The position numbers and the translations under genes were made by a program. Shown piece by piece: positions 8,165-16,824 of a stretch of DNA of 64,000 nt. Source of the stretch: Catenulispora sp. MAP5-51 (GTDB taxonomy: Bacteria > Actinomycetota > Actinomycetes > Streptomycetales > Catenulisporaceae); assembly GCF_041261205.1 (NCBI RefSeq), contig NZ_JBGCCH010000001.1:124001-188000 (forward strand), given 5' to 3'. The first letter of the stretch is position 1; every line of letters begins with the position of its first letter. The notes under the pieces were generated by a model. The model was given only the letters and a program-made list of their open reading frames with translations, searched no databases and had not been told where the DNA came from.

Positions 8165-8911
8165 ATGGTTGACGACTTCTTCCCGACCGACGACGCTCCG
8201 GTCCGGCACCTCGCCGCCGGAGTCCCGATCGGACCGAACAAACAGACCGGACCGACCGCACCGATCGCATCGGCCAGACCGATCGCACCGACCGGACCAC
8301 CGCGGGTGCGCGCCAGGGTGAAGGTCCCCCTGGAGGTTTCCCCGGGTGTGATCGCCGCCAGCGAGGTCATCACGTTCGACGGCCTCAGCGACGGCGGCGA
8401 GCACCTGATGGTCGTCTTCGGCGACGCTCTGTCCCAGCGAAGGCCCCTGGTCCGGCTCCATTCGGAGTGCCTGACCGGGGACGTGCTGGGGTCGCGGCGC
8501 TGCGACTGCGGGCCGCAGCTGCGCGAGGCGATGCTGCTGATGCAGGACAAGGGCGGCCTGCTGCTGTACCTGCGCCAGGAAGGGCGCGGGATCGGCCTGT
8601 ACAACAAGATCGACGCCTACGTCCTCCAGGACACCGGCATGGACACCTTCGAGGCCAACCGCGCCCTGAACTTCGGCGACGACCAGCGCACCTATGCCGT
8701 GGCGGCGCAGATGCTCATCGCCCTGGAGCTGCGGGAGGTGGACGTGCTGTCGAACAATCCCGAGAAGGTCAGGCAGCTGCGGGCCGCCGGGGTGCGCGTC
8801 CACCGGCAGCGCCTCACCGAGGTCCACATCACCGAGGCCAACCGCCGCTATCTCACCGCCAAGGTCGAGTACGCCGGACACGCGATCAGCATCGACCGGG
8901 CAGGAGGGTGA
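8165..8911 (+). CDS. ribA: GTP cyclohydrolase II (ToxB/RibA-like)
   Basis: A 248-aa GTP cyclohydrolase II, which opens GTP to the 2,5-diamino-6-ribosylamino-pyrimidinone phosphate. The zinc cysteines HSECLTGDVLGSRRCDCG, the catalytic RQEGRGIGL motif and the preceding Tyr (LLLYLRQEG) are all present. The ribB domain is absent, so it is not the usual bifunctional riboflavin enzyme. The first 45 residues are a Pro/Thr-rich extension. ATG 8165 is preferred because GGGGG sits 6 bases before it; ATG 8159 is possible. It heads an operon whose next two genes match the toxC and toxD types, so it probably supplies a pathway precursor rather than riboflavin. Confidence 0.85.
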   Translation: MVDDFFPTDDAPVRHLAAGVPIGPNKQTGPTAPIASARPIAPTGPPRVRARVKVPLEVSPGVIAASEVITFDGLSDGGEHLMVVFGDALSQRRPLVRLHSECLTGDVLGSRRCDCGPQLREAMLLMQDKGGLLLYLRQEGRGIGLYNKIDAYVLQDTGMDTFEANRALNFGDDQRTYAVAAQMLIALELREVDVLSNNPEKVRQLRAAGVRVHRQRLTEVHITEANRRYLTAKVEYAGHAISIDRAGG

Positions 8912-8914
8912 AAC

Positions 8915-10645
8915 GTGATCAGTCACAAGAGCCCCATCAGCGGCATCGCCGCGTATCAGGACAAGTACGTCGCCACCGCCGGCTACGACAACCAGGTGAT
9001 CCTGTGGGATCAGGCCACTGAGCGGCCCGTGACCCGCGTCCTGCACGACCACCTGGCCAACCAGTGCGCGTTCAGCCCCGACGGCACCCTGCTGGTGACC
9101 TCCTCCAGCGACTACACCGCCCGGCTCTGGTCGGTCCCGGACCTGCGGCTGCGCGCGGTGCTCAACGACCAGACCGACGACGTCGAGATGTCGGCCTTCC
9201 ACCCGAACCTGGAACTGGTCGCCACCGCCTCGCGGGACCACGGGCTGCGGGTCTACGACTTCGCCGGGAACCTGGTGCACCGGTGCGCCGGCCACACCGC
9301 GGACGTCATCTCCGTGGACTGGTCGCGTGACGGCAAGGAGGTCGTCACCTCCAGCGACGACGGGACCGTCAAGCGCTGGTCCTCGGCCACCGGCGAGCTC
9401 ATCGAGGACATCGACCTCGGCGGCGTGGAGACCGACACCGTCGTGATCGGCCCCGACGGCACCATCTACGCCGGAAACGACGAGGGCCGGATCATCGCGA
9501 TCAGCGGGCAGCGGCGCACGGTGGTCCCGGGCCACGACGCCGGGATCAAGCGCCTGGTGCTCGACGCCGACCGGAACCTGCTGGTCAGCCTGAGCTACGA
9601 CCGGAAGCTGATCCTCTGGGACACCGCGGGCGACCAGCCGCGCCGCGTCGGGCAGTCCGACATCCCCGACGACGTCTGGCCCCGCTCCTGTGCGTTCGCC
9701 GCCGGATCCACCCTGGTCTTCGGGACGTTCGGGGCCACCTACCGGACCTACGACTACGAGAGGGACGCCTGGAAGGCCGGCGACGTCCCGCCGACTCCCG
9801 GCGTCAACGCGGTCTGCGCCCACGCCGGCAGCGTCCTGACCGTCGGCGACGCCGGCATCGTGCTGCGGGACGGCGTCGCGCAGGCGTCGATGGGCAGCCT
9901 GTGCAACTTCCTCACCCCGCTCAGCTCGCTGGTCGTCACCGGCGGCCAGCTCGGCCGGCTCATGGACGCCGGCACCGGACGGCTGCTGCACCAGCACCGC
10001 TCGCCGCTGAACTGCGGCGTCACCTTCTCGGCGGACGGCGTCGAGCACCTGCTCGTCGGCGCCTACACCGGCGAGGGCCTGGTGTTCCGGCTCGACCCGG
10101 ACGGCGAGCTGCGGCACGTCGTGGACCTGCCGCTGCACGCGAACGCGGTCAAGGGCGTGGCCGTCTCCGGCGACCTGCTCTTCTCGGTGTGCGCCGACAC
10201 CTCAGTGGCCTGGCACGACACCCGGACCCTGGAGCCGGTGCACCGGATCGAGGAGGCGCACGACCGGATCGCCAACGGCTGCGTCGGCCTGGGCCGCGGC
10301 CGGTTCGCCAGTGTCGGCCGCGACCTGCGGCTGCGCATCTGGGAGCCGGACTTCACCGCGGCCGTCGTGGCCACGGCGCACCCGAACTCGATCAAGTGCG
10401 TCACCGCCGACGACACCGGCCGCCTGGTGGCCACCGGTTCCTACCACGGACACGTCAAGGTGTACGACCGCCGGAGCGGGACCTGGACCGTCCAGGAGCG
10501 GCCGACGACCTCCGGCATCTCCTCCCTGGCCCACGACCCCGTCCGGCGGCTGTTCCTGGCCGGCTCCTACGACGGCGCGGTCTACGAGATCGCTGAGATC
10601 GCCGGGACCTCCGGGACCGCCGAGATCGCCGGGGAGGCGACGTGA
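8915..10645 (+). CDS. WD40-repeat protein, ToxC-like
   Basis: A 576-aa protein built of WD40 blades from end to end. Examples are SPISGIAAYQDKYVATAGYD followed by NQVILWD, then CAFSPDGTLLVTSSSDYTAR ending LW, and VDWSRDGKEVVTSSDDGTVK ending RW. Enough blades are present for one or two propellers. No signal peptide or kinase domain is seen, so it is cytoplasmic. GTG 8915 has AGGAGG 7 bases upstream, formed by the end of ribA. A WD-repeat protein next to a GTP cyclohydrolase II and an FGE-fold protein is the toxB-toxC-toxD order of toxoflavin clusters. Its biochemical job there is unclear to me; a scaffold is one idea. The C-terminus has a repeated EIAEIAGT/AEIAGEA tail. Confidence 0.8.
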   Translation: MISHKSPISGIAAYQDKYVATAGYDNQVILWDQATERPVTRVLHDHLANQCAFSPDGTLLVTSSSDYTARLWSVPDLRLRAVLNDQTDDVEMSAFHPNLELVATASRDHGLRVYDFAGNLVHRCAGHTADVISVDWSRDGKEVVTSSDDGTVKRWSSATGELIEDIDLGGVETDTVVIGPDGTIYAGNDEGRIIAISGQRRTVVPGHDAGIKRLVLDADRNLLVSLSYDRKLILWDTAGDQPRRVGQSDIPDDVWPRSCAFAAGSTLVFGTFGATYRTYDYERDAWKAGDVPPTPGVNAVCAHAGSVLTVGDAGIVLRDGVAQASMGSLCNFLTPLSSLVVTGGQLGRLMDAGTGRLLHQHRSPLNCGVTFSADGVEHLLVGAYTGEGLVFRLDPDGELRHVVDLPLHANAVKGVAVSGDLLFSVCADTSVAWHDTRTLEPVHRIEEAHDRIANGCVGLGRGRFASVGRDLRLRIWEPDFTAAVVATAHPNSIKCVTADDTGRLVATGSYHGHVKVYDRRSGTWTVQERPTTSGISSLAHDPVRRLFLAGSYDGAVYEIAEIAGTSGTAEIAGEAT

Positions 10646-11646
10646 CGACCACTTCCCCACCGGCCCTGACGGTGAAGGACCCGAACAAGCTGGACGACCG
10701 CGCGGCCATGGGCCTTCCCGCCTCGCTCGTGGAGCGGCTGCCCCATGACCTCTTCTCCCAGCACCTGGACTTGTTCCAGCTCCCGGCCGAGCACCTCGCG
10801 ATCGTGTGCGCGAGCCGGACGCAGGAGTTCGACCGGCGCTACGCCGCCGGCTCGATCCTGGCCCTCGTCGGCGATCCGCGGATCCGCCCCGACGATCCCG
10901 AGCTGGTCGCCGTCCCGGCCGCCCGCGTGCCGATCGGCCTGCCGCCGGACGAGGTGCGAACGGTCGTGGACCGGTGGTCCGGCGTCGGGGTCGTGGACGC
11001 CTGGATCCAGAAGGAGTGCCCACGCCACGAGGTCCAGGTCGACGCCTTCCGGATCATGCGCTACCCGGTGACGAACCTGGAGTACCGGGCCTTCCTGCAG
11101 GACACCGGCCTGGACGTCCTGCCCACCTCGTGGGAACTCGGCTGCTACCCCACACACCGTGCGAACCACCCGGTCTGGACGGTGCGGCCCGAGGACGCCG
11201 ACGCCTACGCCGCGTGGCTCGCCGCGCGCACCGGCCGCCGCTTCCGGCTGCCCACCGAAGCCGAGTGGGAGTATGCGGCGAGCGGCGGCGAGCCAGAGCA
11301 CGAGTACCCGTGGGGCGCGCAGTTCCGGCCGGACTGTGCGAACACCGTCGAATCCGGTCCGCTGACGACCACCCCGGTCGGGATCTATCCGGCCGGCCGC
11401 AGCCCGTTCGGCGCGGACGACATGGCCGGCAACGTCGAGGAGTTCGTCGCCGACGACTACCGGCCCTACCCCGGCGGCGTGTCCGTCGCCGACGACCTGC
11501 TGGCCACGGCCGACGCCTACCGGGTGGCCCGCGGCGGCAGCTTCACCCGCTTCGGGGACCTGGCCCGCTGTACAAGACGCCACGGCTGGTTCGACCGGCG
11601 CATCTACGCCATCGGATTCCGCCTGGCCGAGGAGGTGGACTCGTGA
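10642..11646 (+). CDS. Formylglycine-generating-enzyme-fold protein, ToxD-like
   Basis: A 334-aa protein. Residues 130-330 form an FGE-sulfatase (SUMF1) domain: HEVQVDAFRIMRYPVTNLEY, LPTEAEWEYAASGGE, YPWGAQFRPDCAN, DDMAGNVEEFVADDY and RVARGGSFTRF. True formylglycine-generating enzymes have two cysteines just after RGGS that bind copper. Here that stretch reads SFTRFGDLARCTRRHGW, with only one Cys at a shifted position, so classic sulfatase activation is unlikely. No sulfatase gene is present. The position after a WD40 gene and the overlapping GTGA start point to the toxD role in heterocycle biosynthesis. EgtB-like sulfoxide synthases share the fold but need a DinB domain that is missing. Confidence 0.8.
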   Translation: MTTTSPPALTVKDPNKLDDRAAMGLPASLVERLPHDLFSQHLDLFQLPAEHLAIVCASRTQEFDRRYAAGSILALVGDPRIRPDDPELVAVPAARVPIGLPPDEVRTVVDRWSGVGVVDAWIQKECPRHEVQVDAFRIMRYPVTNLEYRAFLQDTGLDVLPTSWELGCYPTHRANHPVWTVRPEDADAYAAWLAARTGRRFRLPTEAEWEYAASGGEPEHEYPWGAQFRPDCANTVESGPLTTTPVGIYPAGRSPFGADDMAGNVEEFVADDYRPYPGGVSVADDLLATADAYRVARGGSFTRFGDLARCTRRHGWFDRRIYAIGFRLAEEVDS

Positions 11647-12704
11647 CCGCACAGACCGGCCCGGGGCTCGTCGACGAGTCCGCCCCGGCAGGGGACCAGC
11701 TCCAGCAACCGTTCTCCGCGGCCGACCCGGCCGCCGTCCTGGACTTCACCGAGGTCCACCGCAGCTACCCGGTGCTCGCGGACTTCCGGGCCCGGCTCGG
11801 CGCCACCCCGCTGAAGGAGGTGCCCTCCGTCGAGGGCGGCGCGCGGATCCTGGCCAAATGCGAGTGGGAGAACCCGATCGGCTCGATCAAGGACCGGATC
11901 GCCTACGCCCTGATGGCCGACGCGCTGCGGACCCACGGCGACGGCGACCCGCGGGACCTGCGCCTGGTCGCGTACTCCGGCGGCGACCTGGCCGAGGCCA
12001 TGTCGTTCCTGGGGATGCAGACCGGGGTGAAGACCAGGTTCGTCCTCGGTTCCTTCGTCCCGAAAAGCCTGATCGACACGCTGGAGGGTCGCGGCTCCCT
12101 GGTCGACCTCGTCCCCAAGGAACTGGGGTTCCTGCGGGTCATTCGGAGGTCGCAGCGGATAGCCGTCGAGGAGCCCGGCTGGACCCTGGTCTTCCAGCAC
12201 AGCAACCCGGTCAACGTCGCGATGCACGAGCAGACCACCGGGGCCGAGATCGTCACCCAGCTCGGCGAGCGCAGACCGGATCTGTGGATCGCCTCCATCG
12301 GCAGCGGAGGCACCCTGGTCGGCGTGTTGCGGGCGTTGCGCAAGCGGTTCCCGGACGTCCGGGCCGTCGGCGTCACGCCGGAGGAGGCGCCGTACGGGAA
12401 TCCCGAGGCACCCGGCGGCAAACCGACCTATGAAGGATCCGGCGGCCACGGCTTCGGGATCCGGCAGCCGTTCGTCAAAGCGCACGACGAGTGGATCCAC
12501 GAGCAGCGCCACGTGCCGACCCGGCGCGCGCTCGATGCCATGGGAGAGTTCTTCGACGCCACCGGGATGCGCATCGGGAGTTCGGCCGCGGCCAACTGGC
12601 TGATCGCCAAGGACTACGCGGCGCGGATGCCGCCGTCGGCGGTCGTCGTCACCGTCTTCCCCTGCTCGGGCACGCCCGAGCAGTGGGTGGAGCTCGGCCG
12701 GTGA
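11643..12704 (+). CDS. Cysteine synthase-family PLP enzyme
   Basis: A 353-aa fold-type II PLP enzyme. NPIGSIKDRIAYALM contains the Schiff-base lysine, YSGGDLAEAMSF replaces the usual TSGNTG substrate loop, and IASIGSGGTLVGVLRAL is the phosphate-binding GSGGT. Known members replace the acetoxy group of O-acetylserine by a nucleophile. The altered loop (SGGDLAEA instead of SGNTGIA) suggests a nucleophile other than sulfide. The next gene makes O-acetylserine, and the two overlap by 4 bases, so together they probably build a beta-substituted alanine for the pathway. Ordinary cysteine supply is the plainer alternative. Confidence 0.8.
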   Translation: MTAQTGPGLVDESAPAGDQLQQPFSAADPAAVLDFTEVHRSYPVLADFRARLGATPLKEVPSVEGGARILAKCEWENPIGSIKDRIAYALMADALRTHGDGDPRDLRLVAYSGGDLAEAMSFLGMQTGVKTRFVLGSFVPKSLIDTLEGRGSLVDLVPKELGFLRVIRRSQRIAVEEPGWTLVFQHSNPVNVAMHEQTTGAEIVTQLGERRPDLWIASIGSGGTLVGVLRALRKRFPDVRAVGVTPEEAPYGNPEAPGGKPTYEGSGGHGFGIRQPFVKAHDEWIHEQRHVPTRRALDAMGEFFDATGMRIGSSAAANWLIAKDYAARMPPSAVVVTVFPCSGTPEQWVELGR

Positions 12705-13330
12705 AGGCGCTGCGCAAGGCCGTGATGCAGGCGCGCGAATGCGTGGAGCGCATGCGCGAGGACGTGGCCGTGGTGGTCGAGCGCGACCCCTCGGTGCACA
12801 CCACCGCCGAGGCGTTGCTGTCCCCGCACCTGGTGGCCCTGTGGACCTACCGCGTCGCGCACGAGGTCCACGGATCCGGGCGGCCGGTACTGGCGCGGGT
12901 GATCTCGGTGGTCGGCCGGGGGCTGTCCGGCGGGATCGAGATCCATCCCGGCGCGCGGATCGGCCGCCGGCTGTTCATCGACCACGGCTGCGGCACGGTG
13001 ATCGGGGAGACGTCCGTCATCGGGGACGACGTGACGCTCTACCACCAGGTGACCCTCGGCGCCCTGGGCTGGCGGCGGGACAACCGCCGGCTCCCGGGCG
13101 AGCGCCGGCATCCCGCGCTCGGCTCCGATGTCGTGGTCGGTGCCAACTCCGTGATCCTCGGCCCGGTCGACATCGGCGACGGCGTGCGGATCGGAGCGAA
13201 GGCGTACGTGGTCGACGACGTCCCGGCCGGCGCGCTGGTCTCCGCGGTCCGCAGCGAGATCGGGCAGCGAGCGGGGCACGTCGGGCGGGCCAACGGCCGG
13301 GCGACATCCTCCAGGGAGGGCACCGCATGA
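12701..13330 (+). CDS. cysE: Serine O-acetyltransferase (CysE-like)
   Basis: A 209-aa left-handed beta-helix acetyltransferase. GIEIHPGARIGRRLFIDHG then TVIGETSVIGDDVTLYHQV are near-diagnostic of CysE and include the catalytic His of the FIDHG motif. The N-terminal helical part (residues 1-60) is short, as in actinobacterial CysE. A Gln replaces the usual Gly in LYHQVTLGALGW, and the residues RRDNRRLPGERRHPALG fill the acetyl-CoA loop. It makes O-acetyl-L-serine from serine and acetyl-CoA. GTG start overlapping the PLP gene stop indicates coupled synthesis and use of O-acetylserine. Confidence 0.85.
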   Translation: MKALRKAVMQARECVERMREDVAVVVERDPSVHTTAEALLSPHLVALWTYRVAHEVHGSGRPVLARVISVVGRGLSGGIEIHPGARIGRRLFIDHGCGTVIGETSVIGDDVTLYHQVTLGALGWRRDNRRLPGERRHPALGSDVVVGANSVILGPVDIGDGVRIGAKAYVVDDVPAGALVSAVRSEIGQRAGHVGRANGRATSSREGTA

Positions 13331-14700
13331 CCGACACCACCGACAGCACCACCGACAGCACCGCCGCCGCCACCGCCACGCCGACCCTGCTGATCATGAC
13401 GTCGCTCAAGATGCTGATCCGCCACCTCCGGCTGGTCACCTACGCGCGCGAGCTCGGGGTGGCCCCGGTGATGGTCGCCACCGACGGCGCGGACACCGGG
13501 CGTCTGCGAGCCCTGATGAAGGACAGCGGGCACCCGTTGTCCGATCTAGCAGACCTGCGGCTCGTCGCCGACGCCTCCGTGGAGTCGGTCCTGGCCGAGG
13601 TGAGTGGACTCGCCGGCCGTCGCTCCGTGCGGGGCGTGATCTCCTGCGGGGAGTACTTCGTCGAACCCGCGGCCGCGACGGCGCACCTGCTCGGCCTGCC
13701 CGGCTCCGGCTGGAGTGCCGCGACGATCAGCCGGAACAAGCTCTACCAGCGCCTCCTGTTGCCCGAGTTCGCACCGAGGTGGCGTGCGGTCGCGCCGGCC
13801 GCGCGTTCGGATATCGCCGGCGCGGACCTGGACTGGGGCGGTCCGCTGATCGTGAAGCCGACGTCCCGGATGAGCAGTTCCGGCGTGCGGGAGGTCGCCT
13901 CGGCGGCCGAACTGGCCGACCTGCCGGCTCTGCTCGCCGGCTATCCGGCCACTGAGACCCTGCTGATCGAGGAGCGCGTCGCCGGTCCGGAGTTCTCGGT
14001 GGAGGCACTCGTCGCCGACGGCGAGGTGCTGTGGTCGGGGATCACCTCCAAGGAGACGAACGAGGGCGGCGGCCGGTTCGTCGAGACCGCTCACACCCTC
14101 CCGGCGCCCGGCCTGTCGCCGGAAGACGCTGCGGAGCTCGAACGGGTGAACACCGAAGTGCTGCGGCGACTGGGATTCCACAGCGGCGTAGCCCACGCCG
14201 AATTCCGGCTGTCGCCCCGCGGCGTGGTCCTGATGGAGGTGGCCCTGCGGATCCCCGGCGGGGGAATCAGCATCCTGTGGGGCCTGGCGACCGGCAGCTC
14301 CCTGGAAGAGCGCATCGTCGACATCGCGCTGGGCCGCCCGGTCGAGTACCCGCGGCCGATCCGGCGGGCCCGGCACGTCTTCGTCGAGCACCCGCCCGGC
14401 CGGCTGGTCGACGTCCTCAGCAAGGACGCGCCGGTCAGCTGGACGGTGCGCGACGCGCGCTGGCCGCTGCTGGAGCCCTCGCGGCCCGCCGCGCCCGCGA
14501 GTTGCCGAGCCGTCCTGGTCAGCAAGGTGCCCGGAGACGTACTCGCGGCCTTCGTCGACGGCGACGCGCGGGCGGTGTCCGTGATGGCCGACGCGCCGCT
14601 GGACGCGGACAGCACGGGCATCACGGGGATCACAGATATCGCGGACATCGCGGGGGAGGCCGACCGTGTCCGAGCTGGGATCGAGGTCGTGGTCGACTGA
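13327..14700 (+). CDS. ATP-grasp ligase
   Basis: A 457-aa ATP-grasp enzyme. The central domain shows LIVKPTSRMSSSGVREV (ATP lysine and small loop), LLIEERVAGPEFSVEALV (adenine and metal region) and AHAEFRLSPRGVVLMEVALR with RIPGGGIS (Mg2+ Glu/Asn-type ligands and phosphate loop). This pattern is closest to carboxylate-amine ligases of the BacD/carnosine synthase group, which join amino acids by an acyl phosphate. In this operon it is the best candidate to couple the amino acid from the PLP enzyme to another unit. Start ATG overlaps cysE. Both termini carry short repeats (TDTTDSTTDST; GITGITDIADIAGEA), and the C-terminus is overlapped by 35 bases by the next gene. Confidence 0.8.
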   Translation: MTDTTDSTTDSTAAATATPTLLIMTSLKMLIRHLRLVTYARELGVAPVMVATDGADTGRLRALMKDSGHPLSDLADLRLVADASVESVLAEVSGLAGRRSVRGVISCGEYFVEPAAATAHLLGLPGSGWSAATISRNKLYQRLLLPEFAPRWRAVAPAARSDIAGADLDWGGPLIVKPTSRMSSSGVREVASAAELADLPALLAGYPATETLLIEERVAGPEFSVEALVADGEVLWSGITSKETNEGGGRFVETAHTLPAPGLSPEDAAELERVNTEVLRRLGFHSGVAHAEFRLSPRGVVLMEVALRIPGGGISILWGLATGSSLEERIVDIALGRPVEYPRPIRRARHVFVEHPPGRLVDVLSKDAPVSWTVRDARWPLLEPSRPAAPASCRAVLVSKVPGDVLAAFVDGDARAVSVMADAPLDADSTGITGITDIADIAGEADRVRAGIEVVVD

Positions 14701-15922
14701 GCCGGCGGCGAACGTGGCGGTCATCTACCACTCGCGCAAGGGCACGCAGCACGCCCTGGCCCTGGCCGCCGCGGCCGGGGCCAGGGACGCGGGCGCGACC
14801 GTGCGCCTGCTGCGGATACCGGCCATCGACGCGGACTCCCAGGTCCTGTTCGACGACGACGGCCGGCGGCCTCCCGCGCCCACCCACGACGACCTGCTCT
14901 GGGCCGACGGGATCGTCTGGGGCACCCCGACCCACTACGGGAACGTCTCAGCCTCCTTCAAACGCTTCATCGACTCCACGAGCGACCTGTGGTCCCGGGG
15001 GCTGCTCGCCGACTGCGCGGTCACGGGCATGACCAGCTCGACCAGCCCCAACGGCGGCCAGGAGGCCACGTTGTCGGCGCTGTACCGCAGCATGTACCAC
15101 TGGGGCGCGCTGGTGATGTCGGCCGATCCCGCCGCCCCCGGATGGCAGGCCACCGGAGCCAACCCCTTCGGCCTGTCCGTGTGCGCAAGCTACGGCAAGA
15201 TCCTCGACGTCGAGGAGAACGCGGCGCAGGAGACCGGCCGCCGCGTCGCCCGGCTCGCCGGTCGCGTCCGTGCACTGCGGGACCACCGGATACGCGGACA
15301 GACGATGAGAGGTCTGCGACAGGGCCGCACAACCCGGGTCGCCGTCCTGTTCCAAGACGGGGACGCGGCGCTGGCGCAGCTGGCCGAGGCGCTCGCCGCC
15401 GGGGTGCGGGACGCGGGCGGTGACGTGCGGATGCGGCGGATCCCCTGTCTGGCCGGCGGCGACGGGCCGGATCACGGTGCCACGGCCACGACCCCGGCCA
15501 TACCGTTGGCCGATCCCCACGACGTGGCCTGGGCGGACGCCCTGGCCTGGGGCGCGCATCCGGCCGCCGGATCGGCGCCGCCGGAGCTCATGCGCTTCCT
15601 GCAGGCGACCGAGGCAGCCCTGCCTGCGGAGAGGTATTCGAACAAGGCGGTAACGGCCTTCGGCACGACGCTCGACGTGCACGCCGGCGGCGAATCGATG
15701 CTGCTGTCCGTCTACACGGCGATGCACACCTGGTCGGCGCTGATCGTCGCCCCCGGCTACACCGATCCGGTGGTGACCGTCGCCGGCGGCAATCCCTACG
15801 GCACGCTCCACGTCGCGCGCGACGGACTCCGGAAGGACGACGTCCTGGCGGCGGCCCGGCACCAGGGCTTCCGGCTGGCGGCGGTGACCCAGCGGATCGG
15901 CCCGGCCGGTCCGCCCGACTGA
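14666..15922 (+). CDS. Tandem flavodoxin/WrbA-like NAD(P)H oxidoreductase
   Basis: A 418-aa protein made of two flavodoxin-fold units. Unit 1 (about 15-200) has VAVIYHSRKGTQHALALAAA as phosphate loop for FMN, WADGIVWGTPTHYGNVSASF and SPNGGQEATLSALYRSMYHW, as in WrbA quinone reductases. Unit 2 (about 218-410) repeats the layout: VAVLFQDGDAALAQLAEALA, WADALAWGAHPAAGSAPPEL and GGESMLLSVYTAMHTWSALI. Unit 2 has lost the S-x-x-G-T phosphate loop and the TPTHYGN motif, so it probably no longer binds FMN. A fused catalytic/pseudo pair would mimic the WrbA dimer. It likely performs a redox step in the pathway. GTG 14666 has GGGGAGG 6 bases upstream. Confidence 0.75.
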   Translation: MSELGSRSWSTEPAANVAVIYHSRKGTQHALALAAAAGARDAGATVRLLRIPAIDADSQVLFDDDGRRPPAPTHDDLLWADGIVWGTPTHYGNVSASFKRFIDSTSDLWSRGLLADCAVTGMTSSTSPNGGQEATLSALYRSMYHWGALVMSADPAAPGWQATGANPFGLSVCASYGKILDVEENAAQETGRRVARLAGRVRALRDHRIRGQTMRGLRQGRTTRVAVLFQDGDAALAQLAEALAAGVRDAGGDVRMRRIPCLAGGDGPDHGATATTPAIPLADPHDVAWADALAWGAHPAAGSAPPELMRFLQATEAALPAERYSNKAVTAFGTTLDVHAGGESMLLSVYTAMHTWSALIVAPGYTDPVVTVAGGNPYGTLHVARDGLRKDDVLAAARHQGFRLAAVTQRIGPAGPPD

Positions 15923-15933
15923 ACGGGGGACGA

Positions 15934-16824
15934 ATGCGACTGTATCGGCCGAAGAGCTGGGACGAGGCGCTGGCCGTGCGCTCCGAGCACGCCGATGCCG
16001 TCCCGATCGCCGGCGGCACCGACGTGATGGTCGCCTTGACCCGGGACCACTTCCGCCCTCCCGCGCTGCTCGACCTCAGCCTGATCCCGGGGATCGCGGA
16101 CTGGCAGGAGGACGGGGACCGGATACACCTCGGCTGCGGAACCACCTACACCGGCATCGGCGAGCGGCACGCGCTCCGGCTGCCGGGCCTGGCCATGGCC
16201 GCGCGCGAGGTCGGCTCCCGCCAGGTGCGCAACCGGGGCACGATCGGCGGAGCCCTGGGCACCGCCTCGCCGACCGGGGACCTGCATCCGATGATGCTGG
16301 CCGCCGACGCGGAGGTCGGACTGTGCTCGGTCCGTGGTGCCCGCTGGGTTCCGGCGTGGCAGTACTATCTGGCCTCTGGTTCAGAGCGCACAGCCCTCGC
16401 GCGGGACGAGTTGATCGTCGGCGTGCGCGTTCCCAAGCCGACCGGACCGCAGCACTTCGTCAAGATCGGGCAGCGCCGGGGCGTGGTGAAGGCGGTGTGT
16501 TCCGTCGCCGTCGAGCTGGACGTCCGGCGCCGCCGGGCCCGGATCGGGATCGGGGCCGTCGGGGACATGCCGTGCCGGGCGTTCGTCGCGGAGGACTTCC
16601 TGGCCGCCGGACTGGACGAGCAGGCCTGGGACGCCGACGAGCCGCCGGCCGACGACCTCCTGCGGCGGTGCGGCGACCTGGCGGCCGGCGGCTTGGACGC
16701 CCGGACCGACTTCAGAGCCGGCGCCGCGTACCGCGCGCACGCGACCGCGGTGCTCGTACGACGGAGCCTGCGCAAAGTCTGGGACGACCGGCGAGGCGAG
16801 GAGGTCTCATGCGGATCAGCGTGA
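15934..16824 (+). CDS. Molybdenum hydroxylase FAD subunit (CoxM/XdhB-like)
   Basis: A 296-aa FAD-binding subunit. VPIAGGTDVMVAL and NRGTIGGALGTASPTGDLHP are the two FAD pyrophosphate-binding motifs of the xanthine dehydrogenase/CO dehydrogenase medium subunit. The C-terminal part (FVKIGQRRGVVKAVCSVAVE) matches the CO_deh_flav_C domain. It passes electrons from the Fe-S subunit to NAD+ or another acceptor. It starts 11 bases after the flavodoxin gene and overlaps the next gene by 16 bases, placing the three-subunit hydroxylase in the same operon as the GTP cyclohydrolase. Confidence 0.85.
   Translation: MRLYRPKSWDEALAVRSEHADAVPIAGGTDVMVALTRDHFRPPALLDLSLIPGIADWQEDGDRIHLGCGTTYTGIGERHALRLPGLAMAAREVGSRQVRNRGTIGGALGTASPTGDLHPMMLAADAEVGLCSVRGARWVPAWQYYLASGSERTALARDELIVGVRVPKPTGPQHFVKIGQRRGVVKAVCSVAVELDVRRRRARIGIGAVGDMPCRAFVAEDFLAAGLDEQAWDADEPPADDLLRRCGDLAAGGLDARTDFRAGAAYRAHATAVLVRRSLRKVWDDRRGEEVSCGSA

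Noticed and set aside
8165-8911. ribA as a riboflavin gene
   Set aside because: No ribB domain, ribH, ribE or ribD gene lies near, and the following WD40/FGE genes match a toxoflavin-type context.
7775-10138. 787-codon open frame on the minus strand across ribA and the WD40 gene
   Set aside because: It is antisense to two clear genes, has no domain pattern and reflects high GC at third positions.
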